64,000 bases of DNA from Christiangramia oceanisediminis (GCF_022570735.2 NZ_JANCNS010000001.1:806001-870000), one strand, 5' to 3'; shown: positions 1-8,751, numbered from the stretch's first letter. Notes: generated by a model not told the origin, from the sequence alone. Translations and numbers: made by a program.

Positions 1-220
1 ACCATCAATACCAGGCTCAACAAGAAATAATTTGAGGAAGGAAGGCTTCTGAACATAAAATAGTAGCTACAGTCTTTCCTAGCTAATATACTATTTTTAG
101 ATTTCTGATTAAGAGTGAGTTGAAGGCAAAATTCAGCAGAAAGCAAACAATGCTGCCCTGGCAGAACCTGATAAGTATAAATTCCTAATTTGCAGGAACA
201 ATATTATAATTAAAGCGAAG

Positions 221-712
221 ATGACAATAGAGGAGAAAATCATTGAAAAACTGGGATTGCAATTACATCCCGAAGCTGGATATTTTAAGGAAACTTACCG
301 GAGTAAGGGTGAAATTAATCCAGGTTCCGCCTACAATGGAACCCGGAATTACAGCACCTGTATCTATTTCCTGCTCACCTCGGGTATGTTTTCGGCATTT
401 CACCGTATCAAACAGGATGAGATCTGGCATTTTTATGAGGGTTCTAACATCGATCTGCATATAATTTCTGAAACCGGCCAGCACAGTTCCAAACTTATAG
501 GCAGGGACCTTTTTAAGGGAGAATCGCCGCAGGTGGTCGTGCCAGGTGGCAGCTGGTTCGCTGCAGAAGTAACTACACCTAACTCATTCGCCCTGGTAGG
601 TTGCACTGTGGCTCCCGGCTTCGACTTTTCAGATTTTGAACTGGCCCAGAGAAACGAACTAACCTCAGCATTTCCACAACACCGGGACCTGATAGCAAGA
701 TTTACGCGCTAA
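221..712 (+). CDS. Cupin superfamily (DUF985 / Cupin_5) protein
   Basis: A 163-residue single-domain protein of the DUF985 or Cupin_5 family (YML079-like fold). The N-terminal pattern with LxLxxHPExGYFKETYRS and the mid-region FHRIKQDEIWHFYEG, followed by LHII and a C-terminal VGCTVAPGFDFSDFEL, are the family signature; the His and Glu residues in the middle are the usual cupin metal or ligand-facing positions. No signal peptide or membrane segment is seen, so it should be cytosolic. Length is normal for the family. Members have no firmly established reaction, so a sugar- or nucleotide-related isomerase or binding role is only a guess. It stands alone on the plus strand and converges with the XRE gene two bases downstream. 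Confidence 0.85.
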   Translation: MTIEEKIIEKLGLQLHPEAGYFKETYRSKGEINPGSAYNGTRNYSTCIYFLLTSGMFSAFHRIKQDEIWHFYEGSNIDLHIISETGQHSSKLIGRDLFKGESPQVVVPGGSWFAAEVTTPNSFALVGCTVAPGFDFSDFELAQRNELTSAFPQHRDLIARFTR

Positions 713-713
713 T

Positions 714-911
714 TCAGTCGTTCTCATCCTGAAAAATATCTTCGATCTTCCGGTTAAAAAGCCGCGCTAATTTGAAGGCAAGTGGCAAACTGGGATCAAA
801 TTTCCCTTTTTCAATCGCATTGATAGTTTGCCTCGAAACCCCTGTCTCATCGGCTAGCTGAGCCTGGGTCATATCATTTTCTGCGCGCAGTACCTTGAGT
901 TTGTTTTTCAT
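714..911 (-). CDS. XRE-family helix-turn-helix transcriptional regulator
   Basis: A 65-residue protein that is almost entirely one HTH_3 (Cro/C1) domain: LRAENDMTQAQLADETGVSR carries the helix-turn-helix, followed by QTINAIEKGKFDPSLPLAFK, the usual end of the motif. There is no ligand or oligomerisation domain. Its start overlaps the stop of the upstream membrane-protein gene by 4 nt (ATGA), so the two are translationally coupled. This pairing of a minimal XRE protein with a small integral membrane protein is common in Bacteroidetes and Firmicutes. The palindrome in the shared promoter (1344-1359) makes autorepression the likely mode of regulation; that is inference. Confidence 0.9.
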   Translation of the reverse strand: MKNKLKVLRAENDMTQAQLADETGVSRQTINAIEKGKFDPSLPLAFKLARLFNRKIEDIFQDEND

Positions 912-1318
912 TTGTACCTGGCATTAATGATTAATATAGAAACCAGATAGGTTAGACCCATCAAAATTATTAGATGAGATATTTCTGCGTTAAAAGCGAT
1001 AATATTGGTCACGTCCATGGTAGAGTACGTGATACCCGCGACCAAAGCAACTCCAAGGCAAATTCCCATGGCTTCCAGGTGAATTTTGCGCTGCAATTCA
1101 TCCAGGCCGTTCAAATATCTCACATTGGCCAGGATCATTCCAATACCTATAAGGGTGTTAACAATAAGAAGCACCAGGCTAATTGTTGTATTCTCGTTCC
1201 AGATCAAAGCATGGCCAAAAGTAACGAGAGCCAGACTAAAAACCCACAATAAGGTCCATGCGCCAAGGTTGCGGGTATTTTTTTTATTCTTGTTTTTGAA
1301 AAATTGTTCTTCTTTCAT
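908..1318 (-). CDS. Small integral membrane protein paired with XRE regulator
   Basis: A 136-residue protein with a Lys/Asn-rich cytoplasmic N-terminus (KNKNKKN) and four hydrophobic segments at roughly residues 20-40, 46-66, 82-102 and 112-132. Between segments two and three is the charged stretch NGLDELQRKIHLEA, which resembles the loop seen in small membrane proteins that accompany minimal XRE regulators. I do not recognise a named family or a function. It is the first gene of a two-gene operon with the XRE regulator and is preceded by a well-formed promoter and palindrome. A role as a membrane sensor that sequesters or modulates the regulator would fit but is not shown. Confidence 0.75.
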   Translation of the reverse strand: MKEEQFFKNKNKKNTRNLGAWTLLWVFSLALVTFGHALIWNENTTISLVLLIVNTLIGIGMILANVRYLNGLDELQRKIHLEAMGICLGVALVAGITYSTMDVTNIIAFNAEISHLIILMGLTYLVSILIINARYK

Positions 1319-1343
1319 TTATGTAAAGTTTATCCGATTTAAA

Positions 1344-1359
1344 GTAAAGTTAACTTTAC
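1344..1359. promoter_or_regulatory. Perfect 16-bp palindrome, probable XRE operator
   Basis: GTAAAGTTAACTTTAC is identical to its reverse complement. It lies just downstream of the -7 element of the minus-strand promoter, over the expected transcription start of the membrane-protein/XRE operon. Further TGTAAA half-sites are visible nearby (for example at 1322-1327). Position and symmetry fit an autorepressor site for the adjacent XRE protein. Confidence 0.7.
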
Positions 1360-1360
1360 A

Positions 1361-1389
1361 CAAAGATAGCTAAAAAATGTAAATGTCAA
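1361..1389 (-). promoter_or_regulatory. Bacteroidetes-type promoter of the XRE operon
   Basis: Read on the minus strand, TTG (1387-1389), an 18-nt spacer and TATCTTTG (1361-1368) match the Bacteroidetes sigma-ABfr consensus TTTG-N17-19-TAnnTTTG. The start codon is 43 nt downstream and the 16-bp palindrome lies between. Confidence 0.65.
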
Positions 1390-1448
1390 GTTTTATTTAC
1401 ATTTTATTGTTTCCCATTTAAATAAATAGAATAAATATCCCGGAGATT

Positions 1449-2117
1449 TTATTGATCATCCAGCTGAACAGCCTGGGTAGAAGCGCCCAGTTCCCTGAGG
1501 GTTTTGCCTATTTGTTCGGTCATTTCAGGTGGGCCGCAAACATAAAACTGAGCATCAAAATCCTCTACATGATCAAGAAGAAAATCCTTATCGATATACG
1601 AATTTACATGGTTGGTATCTTCCTGGTCTGTGATCACGTAAGTCACCCTGTCACCCAACATGGCATCCAGCTCATCTTTCAGGATGATATCCTTATCGGT
1701 CTTGTTCGAGAAAAAGAGTGTGCTCTTGATATCCTGCCCATCCATTTTAAGATCTCTCAGGATGGCAAGGTATGGGGTGATACCAGCACCACCGGCAATT
1801 ATATATCCGGGTCCCTTGTATTCAATCGCTCCCCAGGTATCTCTGATGATCAATTCATCACCTGGTTTTAACTTGGCCATTTGCTCCGTAACCCCATCAT
1901 GATCTGGATAGATTTTTATGGTGAATTCAAGGAATGGATCCTGCCCCAGACTTGTAAAGCTAAATGGCCTTTTTTCATCCTTCCACTTCTCACTATTAAT
2001 GGAAACCTCGGTGGCCTGCCCGGGAGTGAAAGTGTAATTATCAGGTTTTTCGGTTCGGAATCTCTTTACATTGTGAGTAATATCCCCCACCGACTGAATT
2101 TTGACTATATGTTCCAT
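1449..2117 (-). CDS. FAD-binding oxidoreductase (ferredoxin/flavodoxin reductase-like)
   Basis: A 222-residue two-domain flavoprotein of the ferredoxin-NADP+ reductase superfamily. The N-terminal beta-barrel ends in KRPFSFTS, the FAD-contacting R-x-[YF]-[ST] motif. The NAD(P) domain has GGAGITPYLAILRDL and the C-terminal FYVCGPPEM motif. It has no plant-type 2Fe-2S domain, so it should pass electrons from NAD(P)H to a separate flavodoxin, ferredoxin or haem partner. Length suits a stand-alone reductase module. It is monocistronic as far as can be seen. The partner and physiological role are unknown. Confidence 0.85.
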   Translation of the reverse strand: MEHIVKIQSVGDITHNVKRFRTEKPDNYTFTPGQATEVSINSEKWKDEKRPFSFTSLGQDPFLEFTIKIYPDHDGVTEQMAKLKPGDELIIRDTWGAIEYKGPGYIIAGGAGITPYLAILRDLKMDGQDIKSTLFFSNKTDKDIILKDELDAMLGDRVTYVITDQEDTNHVNSYIDKDFLLDHVEDFDAQFYVCGPPEMTEQIGKTLRELGASTQAVQLDDQ

Positions 2118-2292
2118 TTTTTTATTTTGAATTTAATTTTTTTCTGCTGAAGCGATCCTGACAAAAAGCCTGAATTTCAAAACTTTAACCTTCTCTAAAC
2201 ATTTAGATTTGAATTTTAAGGAAGCCTTATTAAATGTTGGGGCTGTTTGGTTTAAAACCGAAAGATCCAGCTTCAGTAAAATCAGGCAATTT

Positions 2293-3234
2293 TCAATCCC
2301 GGTTGGCAAATCCCATAATCCTTGTAGTTCCCGGGTTTGTATGTCTCTCTATTTCAGAATTCACCTCAGCTCCCAGCAGCACCATAAATGAGAACAGGAA
2401 GAACCATAACAAAAGAATGATCACTGCCGCAAAACTTCCGTAGGCTTCACCATAGGTTCCGAAGTTTTCTACATACCAGCTGAATAGTAAGGATCCAGCC
2501 AGCCAAAGAATAGTAGCCAGGATCGTTCCGAATGAGAACCATCTAAATTTCGGGCTTTTACGGCAGGGAGCCAGGCGGTAGATCGCAGCCATAAAGAAAG
2601 TAAGCAACATTCCCATGATCACCCATCTTAAAAAACCGATCAATTCCTTCCAAAAGCCGGGCAATTCCAGTTTGTCTATAAGTCCTGGAAAAACGATCAC
2701 AAGTGCCACACCAATGATTCCCAGTATCACCGTGCCCAGCGTAAAAGCAAGAGTGAGGATGGTCTTTTTTAAAAATCCACGAGTATTTTTGAGGTTATAA
2801 GCTATATTCACACCTTCAAATATGGCCGAAGTACCTTTATTGGCGCTCCAGATACTAAGAAGTATACTTATAACAAGGCTCCAGCCCAGCGTTTCCTGGG
2901 ATTGCTGTAAGGAAGAATTGATCACCTGTTTGATGATCCCATATACCTCGGCTGGCATTGCCGCCGAAATTCCTGAGAGATGTTCCTGTATACTGGCCGG
3001 GTCAAAGGCAAGACTATAGATGGCAAGAAGGGCGGCTATGGCTGGAAAAATTGCCAGAAAGAAATAGAATGCTACCCCTGCCGATACGATCTGGACATGA
3101 TCTGTCTTCAATTGTTTTAAAACACCCTTCCCAATTTGCTTCCAGGGTTTGGCAGAAAAACCAGGGGCTTTTGATCGCTTTTTATAACTGAATGTCTTTT
3201 GAATTTGCTCTTCCATCTTCCCGCTCAGTTGCAA
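2293..3234 (-). CDS. YihY/virulence factor BrkB family membrane protein
   Basis: A 313-residue protein of the YihY/UPF0761 family. After a basic cytoplasmic N-terminus, the family signature GVAFYFFLAIFPAIAALLAIY appears near residue 50, then several long hydrophobic segments including LAFTLGTVILGIIGVALVIVF and YGSFAAVIILLLWFFLFSFMVLLGAEVN near the C-terminus, for about six membrane spans. The C-terminal LGAEVNSEIER is also typical. The family was once misassigned as RNase BN; its present role is unclear, with transport suggested. It has no obvious operon partner here. Confidence 0.88.
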   Translation of the reverse strand: MQLSGKMEEQIQKTFSYKKRSKAPGFSAKPWKQIGKGVLKQLKTDHVQIVSAGVAFYFFLAIFPAIAALLAIYSLAFDPASIQEHLSGISAAMPAEVYGIIKQVINSSLQQSQETLGWSLVISILLSIWSANKGTSAIFEGVNIAYNLKNTRGFLKKTILTLAFTLGTVILGIIGVALVIVFPGLIDKLELPGFWKELIGFLRWVIMGMLLTFFMAAIYRLAPCRKSPKFRWFSFGTILATILWLAGSLLFSWYVENFGTYGEAYGSFAAVIILLLWFFLFSFMVLLGAEVNSEIERHTNPGTTRIMGFANRD

Positions 3235-3322
3235 TTGCAGTTTCCTTTAATTTACTGAGATTATGGGGTATACCGAAGCCTTTTGCGATAAATTAACAAT
3301 AAGATCTGCCCTGAAACGGTCT

Positions 3323-3715
3323 TTATTTAGCCGTTTCCTGATCTTTTAAAAGTTCTTCAATCTTATTCATGAGATCCTCGATCTCAAAAGGTTTTGAGAT
3401 GAAATCATTAGCCCCGGCCTGGTTACAGATCTCCCTTGCCTTGTGCAGGGCAGACATCATTAACACCGGCATTTGCCGCATGATCTTTTCATCACTATTT
3501 CTTAAATCCACACACACATCGCTACCGTTGATACCTGAAATCAACAGGTCTAACAACACCAGGTCTATCTTTTCTTTACGGATGATCTTATGCACCATTT
3601 CCGGTTTCTCGGTCACAAAAACTTTATAACCATTAAACTCGAGCAAAACCTTCAACATTTCTCCAATTCCAGAGTCATCATCAACAACCAGAATCTTTCT
3701 CTCGTTACTCATCAA
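3323..3715 (-). CDS. Single-domain response regulator
   Basis: A 130-residue stand-alone receiver (REC) domain. The acidic pocket is at VVDDDSG, the phospho-acceptor Asp lies in LVLLDLLISG, the conserved Ser/Thr position is in LMMSALH and the Lys in FISKPFE. No output domain follows, so it would act through protein contacts or a phosphorelay. It begins one base after the stop of the upstream five-PAS histidine kinase, so kinase and regulator form an operon and are the likely cognate pair. Confidence 0.92.
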   Translation of the reverse strand: MMSNERKILVVDDDSGIGEMLKVLLEFNGYKVFVTEKPEMVHKIIRKEKIDLVLLDLLISGINGSDVCVDLRNSDEKIMRQMPVLMMSALHKAREICNQAGANDFISKPFEIEDLMNKIEELLKDQETAK

Positions 3716-3716
3716 A

Positions 3717-6362
3717 CTAATTATTTTCTGAAGCTATTTTTAATGTAAATGTAAATTCTGAACCTTCTCCTTTTTCACTTTTAACTGCAATTGAGCCATT
3801 ATGCCTTTTGATGATCTCCTTGGCAAGATACAGTCCAATCCCGAAGCCCGAATAAGTTTCTTCATTTTTTCCGTCCACGCGGTAAAAACGTTTAAAGATC
3901 TTTTTTTGATTCTTCTTTGAAATCCCAATCCCATGGTCCTTCACACTTACCGAAACCTGGTCCTCGCCCGATTTGTAAACCCTGATATCGACTTCCTGGC
4001 TGTTAGGCGAATATTTAATCGCATTGGTCACCAAATTGATAAGAACCTGGCCAATCCTGTCCTTATCGCCATAAACCTCAAAGTCCACTTCTTCCTGGAT
4101 GGAAATCTTATACTGGGTATTAGTATACCTGATGTCCTGAACAGTCTCTTTTACCAGGTTATTAAGCCGGAACCTTTCCTTTTGAAGTTCAAGTTTGTTC
4201 TTTTCGATCCTGGAAAGATCAAGCATTTCAGAAATGAGCCTGGTAAGGCGAACGATCTGGTGATCTATTCGCTCCAGGGAAGTTTGAAGCGGAATCCCTA
4301 AGTTGTCGACTCCTTCATTTCGTTTTAAAAGGCTCAACAGCAGCTGCACATATCCCTTAATAGAGGTTACTGGTGTCTTTAACTCATGACTTACCATTTT
4401 AAGGAAATCTTCCTTCCGCTTTTCTTCAGCTTTTAATTTCTGAATCTCGGTGGCGGTGAATATCCACATTTGAATCTGGCCCTTTTCATCGGCGATCGCC
4501 TCGGCACGGCTTAGATGCCAGTTATATTTCTTCTTATTGTTCAGGAAACGAAATTCCATCTCGAAATCTTCACCCGTGCGGTGAGAAGTATTCCATTTCT
4601 CTGCAAATTCCTCCTTATCTGAAGGATGAATAAAATCAAACCAACCCTTACTGATTAGGTCATCACTGGAAAGACCTGTGTATTCCAGCCACCCCTGGTT
4701 AAAATAAGTGAAATTCCCTGCGGCATCGGTACTTGCGATCTTTTCAGGCATCATATCGGCCATCAAACGGAAGCGGGCTTCGCTTTCTTTTATCTTTTCC
4801 TTGGATTTTTTCATTTCGGTGACATCTACGGCCATGTTTAAAATTCCGTAAATCTCTCCGCTTTCGTTCCGAAGGGCTTTATATGTATAATTAAAATAAT
4901 TGGTCTGTAATTTCCCGTCTATCATCAGGCTGGCGGGATCTTCCTTCCCCCAGTACATTTTACCGGTTGAATACACCTGCTGTAACAAATCATGAAATGG
5001 CTGTCCTTCCAGTTCAGGAAGCGCCTCATGTAAAGTAGTACCGATTACCGAATGATCTTTTCCCCAAAGCTGGATCATAGCATCGTTTGCCATAGAGATC
5101 CTCATTTCCTCACCCGTATAAAGGGCGGTCGCGACGGTAGCTTCCTCGATAATCGATCTAATTCGATGTTCCTTTTCGTTTACGAGCTGTTCCTTCAGCT
5201 TTTCTTCATGAATATCGATCACGGTTCCCACCATGCCTTCATATTCGCCTTCTGAACTGAACTTTAAACTTCCGCTATCGCGAACCCATCGATAATCTCC
5301 ATTTTTGTTCCGTAACCTGAAATTGGCCTGAAATTCCTTTTTTTCAGCATTGGCTGTTTTAAAACTCTGTTCTACCTCGCTCCGGTCTTCAGGGTGAACC
5401 GCATCGAGCCATCCCAAATTCTTTATATCATTCAAAGTTTGGCCCGTATATTCAAACCATTTTTTATTCAGGTAATAATTTTCACCATCAGCCTTGGAAA
5501 TCCATAGGATGGCAGGGACGGCATCAACTAGATCCTGAAGTTCCTGTTCGCTCTTTTCGAGCTTATGCCTGGATTCAACTTTTTCGGTTACATCGAGGGC
5601 ATGCACAAAAATACCGGTGACAGAACCTTGAGAGTTCTTAATAGGTTGGTATACAAAGTCAATATAAGCCTGTTTTGAACCCTGTTCAGGATCCTGTAGA
5701 GTGACCAGCATTTCATTTCCTCTGGAGGCTTCACCAGACTGGTAAACATTATCCAGCATTTCATAAAAACCCTGCCCTTCAATATCAGGTAAGGCCTGCC
5801 GAACTGTTTTGCCTATAATATCCCGGTGACCTATTAAGCGATAATAATTGTCATTGGCCATTTCAAAGACATGCTCAGGGCCGGTAAGGAGACAGATCAT
5901 TGCCGGAGCCTGGGAAAAGATGTCATCAAACCTCTCTACATGTTCATTCTTTTCCTCCTGGGTCCTGGAATCGATTCCGCGTTTAAATGAAATAAGAATA
6001 AGACCAGATTGGGCTTTTTCCAGTTCCAGGTAATTTGCATTCACCAGGTAGTTGCCACTCGAATCCCCGGAATCGCTCAATTTAAGCGGAAGATCTTCTA
6101 AAGCTTTTGTTGGCAGGTTGTTGGAGATCGCCTTTCGCAAGGCCACAAAATCTCTTGACTTCGAATTCCAGTTTTCAATAAATTCCGCAGTAGAATTCAG
6201 GCTGAAAACGTCTAAAAATGCGGGATTGGAATTAACATAATTAAGATCTGAATCCAAAATAAGCAAAGGCTCTCTAATCGTCTTAGTTATATTCGAAGCA
6301 GTATTTATCAAAGTATCTTCTGTAATATTTTGATGGGAAGAATGGCCAGGTATTTTGCTCAT
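3717..6362 (-). CDS. Multi-PAS sensor histidine kinase
   Basis: An 881-residue soluble kinase. Five PAS-type domains are visible in order: one near the N-terminus (LLILDSDLNYVNSNPAF), one containing FSQAPAMICLLTGPEHVFEM, one with AVPAILWISKADGENYYLNK, one with IIEEATVATALYTGEEMRIS, and one with MPEKIASTDAAGNFTYFNQG. Then come a HisKA domain with the phospho-acceptor in FLKMVSHELKTPVTSIKGYV, and a HATPase with NAIKYSP, DHGIGIS and GFGIGLYLAKEI. There is no signal peptide or membrane span, so it should sense cytoplasmic cues. An alternative start lies 30 nt upstream; I chose 6362 because GGAGA sits at Shine-Dalgarno distance. It is followed by the single-domain response regulator. Confidence 0.93.
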   Translation of the reverse strand: MSKIPGHSSHQNITEDTLINTASNITKTIREPLLILDSDLNYVNSNPAFLDVFSLNSTAEFIENWNSKSRDFVALRKAISNNLPTKALEDLPLKLSDSGDSSGNYLVNANYLELEKAQSGLILISFKRGIDSRTQEEKNEHVERFDDIFSQAPAMICLLTGPEHVFEMANDNYYRLIGHRDIIGKTVRQALPDIEGQGFYEMLDNVYQSGEASRGNEMLVTLQDPEQGSKQAYIDFVYQPIKNSQGSVTGIFVHALDVTEKVESRHKLEKSEQELQDLVDAVPAILWISKADGENYYLNKKWFEYTGQTLNDIKNLGWLDAVHPEDRSEVEQSFKTANAEKKEFQANFRLRNKNGDYRWVRDSGSLKFSSEGEYEGMVGTVIDIHEEKLKEQLVNEKEHRIRSIIEEATVATALYTGEEMRISMANDAMIQLWGKDHSVIGTTLHEALPELEGQPFHDLLQQVYSTGKMYWGKEDPASLMIDGKLQTNYFNYTYKALRNESGEIYGILNMAVDVTEMKKSKEKIKESEARFRLMADMMPEKIASTDAAGNFTYFNQGWLEYTGLSSDDLISKGWFDFIHPSDKEEFAEKWNTSHRTGEDFEMEFRFLNNKKKYNWHLSRAEAIADEKGQIQMWIFTATEIQKLKAEEKRKEDFLKMVSHELKTPVTSIKGYVQLLLSLLKRNEGVDNLGIPLQTSLERIDHQIVRLTRLISEMLDLSRIEKNKLELQKERFRLNNLVKETVQDIRYTNTQYKISIQEEVDFEVYGDKDRIGQVLINLVTNAIKYSPNSQEVDIRVYKSGEDQVSVSVKDHGIGISKKNQKKIFKRFYRVDGKNEETYSGFGIGLYLAKEIIKRHNGSIAVKSEKGEGSEFTFTLKIASENN

Positions 6363-6529
6363 AATTTTAGATCTCCGGTGAAAAATTTTCAATCCCAGAT
6401 GGCCTGCTAAAATACATTAAATATTAACATTCTAAAACTATACGTAGCAATGTAAAGAACTCAATACCTGTTTTTTTGAACACAATTACAGATCGAGAAT
6501 CACCAGTAAAACCAGCAGTCTTCGCCCGC

Positions 6530-7540
6530 CTAATTATTGATCTCTTTCATGATCTCAGAAAATATCTCAAAGGACCTGATCCTGGCCTCCTGATCGTAAA
6601 TATGGGAAGCAACGATCACCTCATCGACTCCGGTTTGTTTCAGAAAGTGGGCCGTTCTGGTTTTCACCGTCTCATGATCGCCAACAAAGGCATATTTCAG
6701 CATTCGCTGTAAGCTAGGGTTATCCCTGAGCTCCCTTAGTTCGTCATTCATTTCAACCGGTTTCTGGAGATAATCAAGGTTGCCGGTAAGAACTCCTACC
6801 ATCATTTTAAGCGAACTGGTTGAAAGGCGTTCAGCTTCCTCGATCGTATCGGCCGCAGTGACATTAATTCCCGCTATACTGTATGGTTCCTGAAGAAATT
6901 CTGAAGGCTGAAATTTACGGTAATAGATCTCCATGGCATCAAACAGCTGAGCAGGCGCAAAGTGGCTGGCAAAAACATAAGGCAGGCCTTTCTCTGCAGC
7001 TACATGGGCACTGTCTGTACTGGAACCTAATACATAAATGGGAACTTCCACCCCTTCGGCTACGGTCGCCCTAACTTTGGTGGAATTAAGCTTGTTGCTG
7101 AAGTACTTTTGAATTTCATCGATTTCATGCGGAAATTTAAAAACCGAGTTCATCCGGTCACTTCGAATAGCATGGGCGGTCACCTGGTCGGTTCCCGGGG
7201 CTCTTCCAAGACCCATATCTATTCTCCCGGGATACAGTGAACCCAGAGTTCCAAACTGTTCGGCAACGATAAGTGGTGAATGGTTAGGCAGCATGATTCC
7301 GCCAGAACCAATCCTAATATGATTTGTTTTTGACGCAACATGGCTCATGAGAACGGTGGTGGCCGAACTGGCAATGCTTACCATATTGTGGTGTTCAGCC
7401 AGCCAAAAGCGTTTATAACCCAAATCTTCAGCCTTCCGGGCTAGTTCAACCGTATTTTCAAAAACCTGGGTGTGGGGAATATCCTGTCCTACCACAGCCA
7501 GTTCGAGTACAGAATAGTCTATTTGTTTAGTATGAGGCAT
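6530..7540 (-). CDS. LLM-class flavin-dependent oxidoreductase (luciferase-like)
   Basis: A 336-residue bacterial luciferase-like monooxygenase. The N-terminus YSVLELAVVGQD, the motif LGYKRFWLAEHHNM and the segment IRIGSGGIMLPNHSPLIVAEQFGTL are typical of the YhbW/alkanal-monooxygenase-like branch, as is MGLGRAPGTD. These enzymes are TIM barrels that use reduced FMN and oxygen, usually supplied by a separate reductase. The substrate cannot be read from the sequence. It is not obviously in an operon: the histidine kinase gene lies downstream on the same strand 168 nt away. Confidence 0.92.
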   Translation of the reverse strand: MPHTKQIDYSVLELAVVGQDIPHTQVFENTVELARKAEDLGYKRFWLAEHHNMVSIASSATTVLMSHVASKTNHIRIGSGGIMLPNHSPLIVAEQFGTLGSLYPGRIDMGLGRAPGTDQVTAHAIRSDRMNSVFKFPHEIDEIQKYFSNKLNSTKVRATVAEGVEVPIYVLGSSTDSAHVAAEKGLPYVFASHFAPAQLFDAMEIYYRKFQPSEFLQEPYSIAGINVTAADTIEEAERLSTSSLKMMVGVLTGNLDYLQKPVEMNDELRELRDNPSLQRMLKYAFVGDHETVKTRTAHFLKQTGVDEVIVASHIYDQEARIRSFEIFSEIMKEINN

Positions 7541-7855
7541 CTTTTCAAAAATTAAAAAGCCGGCATTGCTGCTGGCCGGGAATTGGTCTATTAGGTATCT
7601 AATTCCTTACTGCTGATTGAAAACTTCCTGTAAAAATAAAAAAGCCTGAATTTCTTTAGCCTTATAAGTATACTGTACTCGAGAAGAAAGCATCTGAAAT
7701 TCGTATTGTCGCTGATCAACCGGCAAAACTGGAGTGCGGCTGAATGTTTTAAATCGAACATAGGTTTAAAAATGGAACTACACCTTATATTTTACAAATC
7801 CTTTAATACAGTAAACCTTAACGTTTTAGTATATTGAATCAAAACTATAAACGAA
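7541..7855. other. Divergent intergenic region
   Basis: This 315-nt gap separates the divergent luciferase-like and lipoprotein genes. It must contain both promoters, but I cannot place either with confidence. A GC-rich imperfect hairpin (7560-7580, CCGGC against GCTGG) lies in the leader of the luciferase-like gene. No RNA gene or short ORF stands out. Confidence 0.4.
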
Positions 7856-8347
7856 ATGAAAAAACTGATCAATCTTTTCGCGCTACTAATCTTAATTGCA
7901 GGATGCGGAAACGGTAACGACAAAGAACTCTCTGAACAATTTGATAAACTGGACCGTCAACACGACAGTTTAACCCAGGTTCATTCAAATTTTAAAGCAA
8001 CTCATAATGAGATGTCAAAAAAGTTTGGGGATCTCAATCAAAAACTGGAATCCATGGAAGTCCAGGATTCCACGATATTTGAAGATATAGCAAAACACAG
8101 TACTATACTGGAACAACATGATGCTATCATTAAAAGTCATGATGAAATCATCGAAGGCCACGAAGAAATGAAAGCAAGCTTTAATGAGAAGTCAGAGGCC
8201 GAAAAAAAAGCTCAAATTGATGAAATGATCCAAACTCACAACATGCTGATGCAGGAACATCAAAGCATGGAAGAAGATCATAACATGATGGAAAAAGAGC
8301 ATGAAGCGATCATAGCAAAACTGGATAGTACCGGCACAACGGAGTAG
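7856..8347 (+). CDS. Coiled-coil lipoprotein with heptad-spaced histidines
   Basis: A 163-residue lipoprotein: signal peptide MKKLINLFALLILIAGC with the lipobox LIAGC, then a charged, almost wholly helical mature chain. Histidines recur exactly every seven residues in three blocks: three in the block starting RQHDSL, four in the block starting KHSTIL, and four in the block starting THNMLM. This places 11 histidines on one helical face, together with Met and acidic residues. There is no recognisable enzyme domain. It should sit in the periplasm, anchored to the inner or outer membrane. The His face suggests metal binding or pH-dependent coiled-coil assembly, which is inference. A strong terminator follows directly, so the gene is monocistronic. 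Confidence 0.8.
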   Translation: MKKLINLFALLILIAGCGNGNDKELSEQFDKLDRQHDSLTQVHSNFKATHNEMSKKFGDLNQKLESMEVQDSTIFEDIAKHSTILEQHDAIIKSHDEIIEGHEEMKASFNEKSEAEKKAQIDEMIQTHNMLMQEHQSMEEDHNMMEKEHEAIIAKLDSTGTTE

Positions 8348-8369
8348 TTTCTGGTATTTTAAAAATAAT

Positions 8370-8404
8370 AAAGCCGCTGATCACATGGACTAGCGGCTTT
8401 TTTT
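8370..8404 (+). terminator. Rho-independent terminator after the His-rich lipoprotein
   Basis: A perfect 9-bp stem, AAAGCCGCT (8370-8378) with AGCGGCTTT (8392-8400), is followed by a run of T to 8404. It lies 22 nt after the lipoprotein stop. Confidence 0.9.
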
Positions 8405-8587
8405 ATGTCCTGGTTAAGAGTTTAGAACAGCCGGTGTCTTTTTCCAAAAGCAAAATAAAAAATCGGAAATCAATTGGTGAAATTTTAAATAATCAAACCT
8501 CTTCAAAATATTTTCCTACCCGTTCTCCCGTAAAATTTTAGAGACCTGGATCTATGCTTTGGAAGTTACGGGAAATACCAAATAAAA

Positions 8588-8623
8588 AACCTGTAAAAGT
8601 CCATTTTAGGAAATTTACAGGTT
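8588..8623 (-). terminator. Ancestral tRNA-Leu terminator, now at the left island border
   Basis: A stem of AACCTGTAAA (8588-8597) with TTTACAGGTT (8614-8623) is followed on the minus strand by a T-rich tail. It lies immediately downstream, in minus-strand sense, of the duplicated tRNA-Leu 3' end at 8628-8654. It is probably the original terminator of the tRNA gene, cut off from it when the element integrated. Confidence 0.75.
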
Positions 8624-8627
8624 TTTA

Positions 8628-8654
8628 AAGTACTCGAGGTGGGAATCGAACCCA
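8628..8654. repeat. attL: direct repeat of the tRNA-Leu 3' end
   Basis: These 27 bp are identical to 35775-35801, which covers the last 24 nt of the tRNA-Leu gene plus three flanking bases. The copy here has no tRNA body: the sequence diverges right after the T-arm (GCAAC instead of CACTC). Identity between a tRNA 3' end and a detached copy next to an integrase is the classic signature of a tRNA-targeting element, so this is the left attachment site. Confidence 0.92.
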
Positions 8655-8751
8655 GCAACTTATAAAAAACTAAAATAGCTAAAAGCAACTGTATTTAGGG
8701 ATTTCAAGATATATCTAATTATTAATTTGCTTTAAGTTTATATATTTTATT

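Noticed and set aside
1-30. Possible last ten codons of an upstream plus-strand gene ending at TAA (TINTRLNKK)
   Set aside because: Too short to support; ten open codons occur often by chance at a window edge.
7560-7585. Terminator between the luciferase-like gene and the lipoprotein gene
   Set aside because: The stem is imperfect and lies in the 5' leader of a divergent gene with no T-run in a useful direction.
8631-8654. Second tRNA-Leu gene
   Set aside because: Only the T-arm and acceptor 3' side remain; there is no anticodon or D arm. It is the attL copy.
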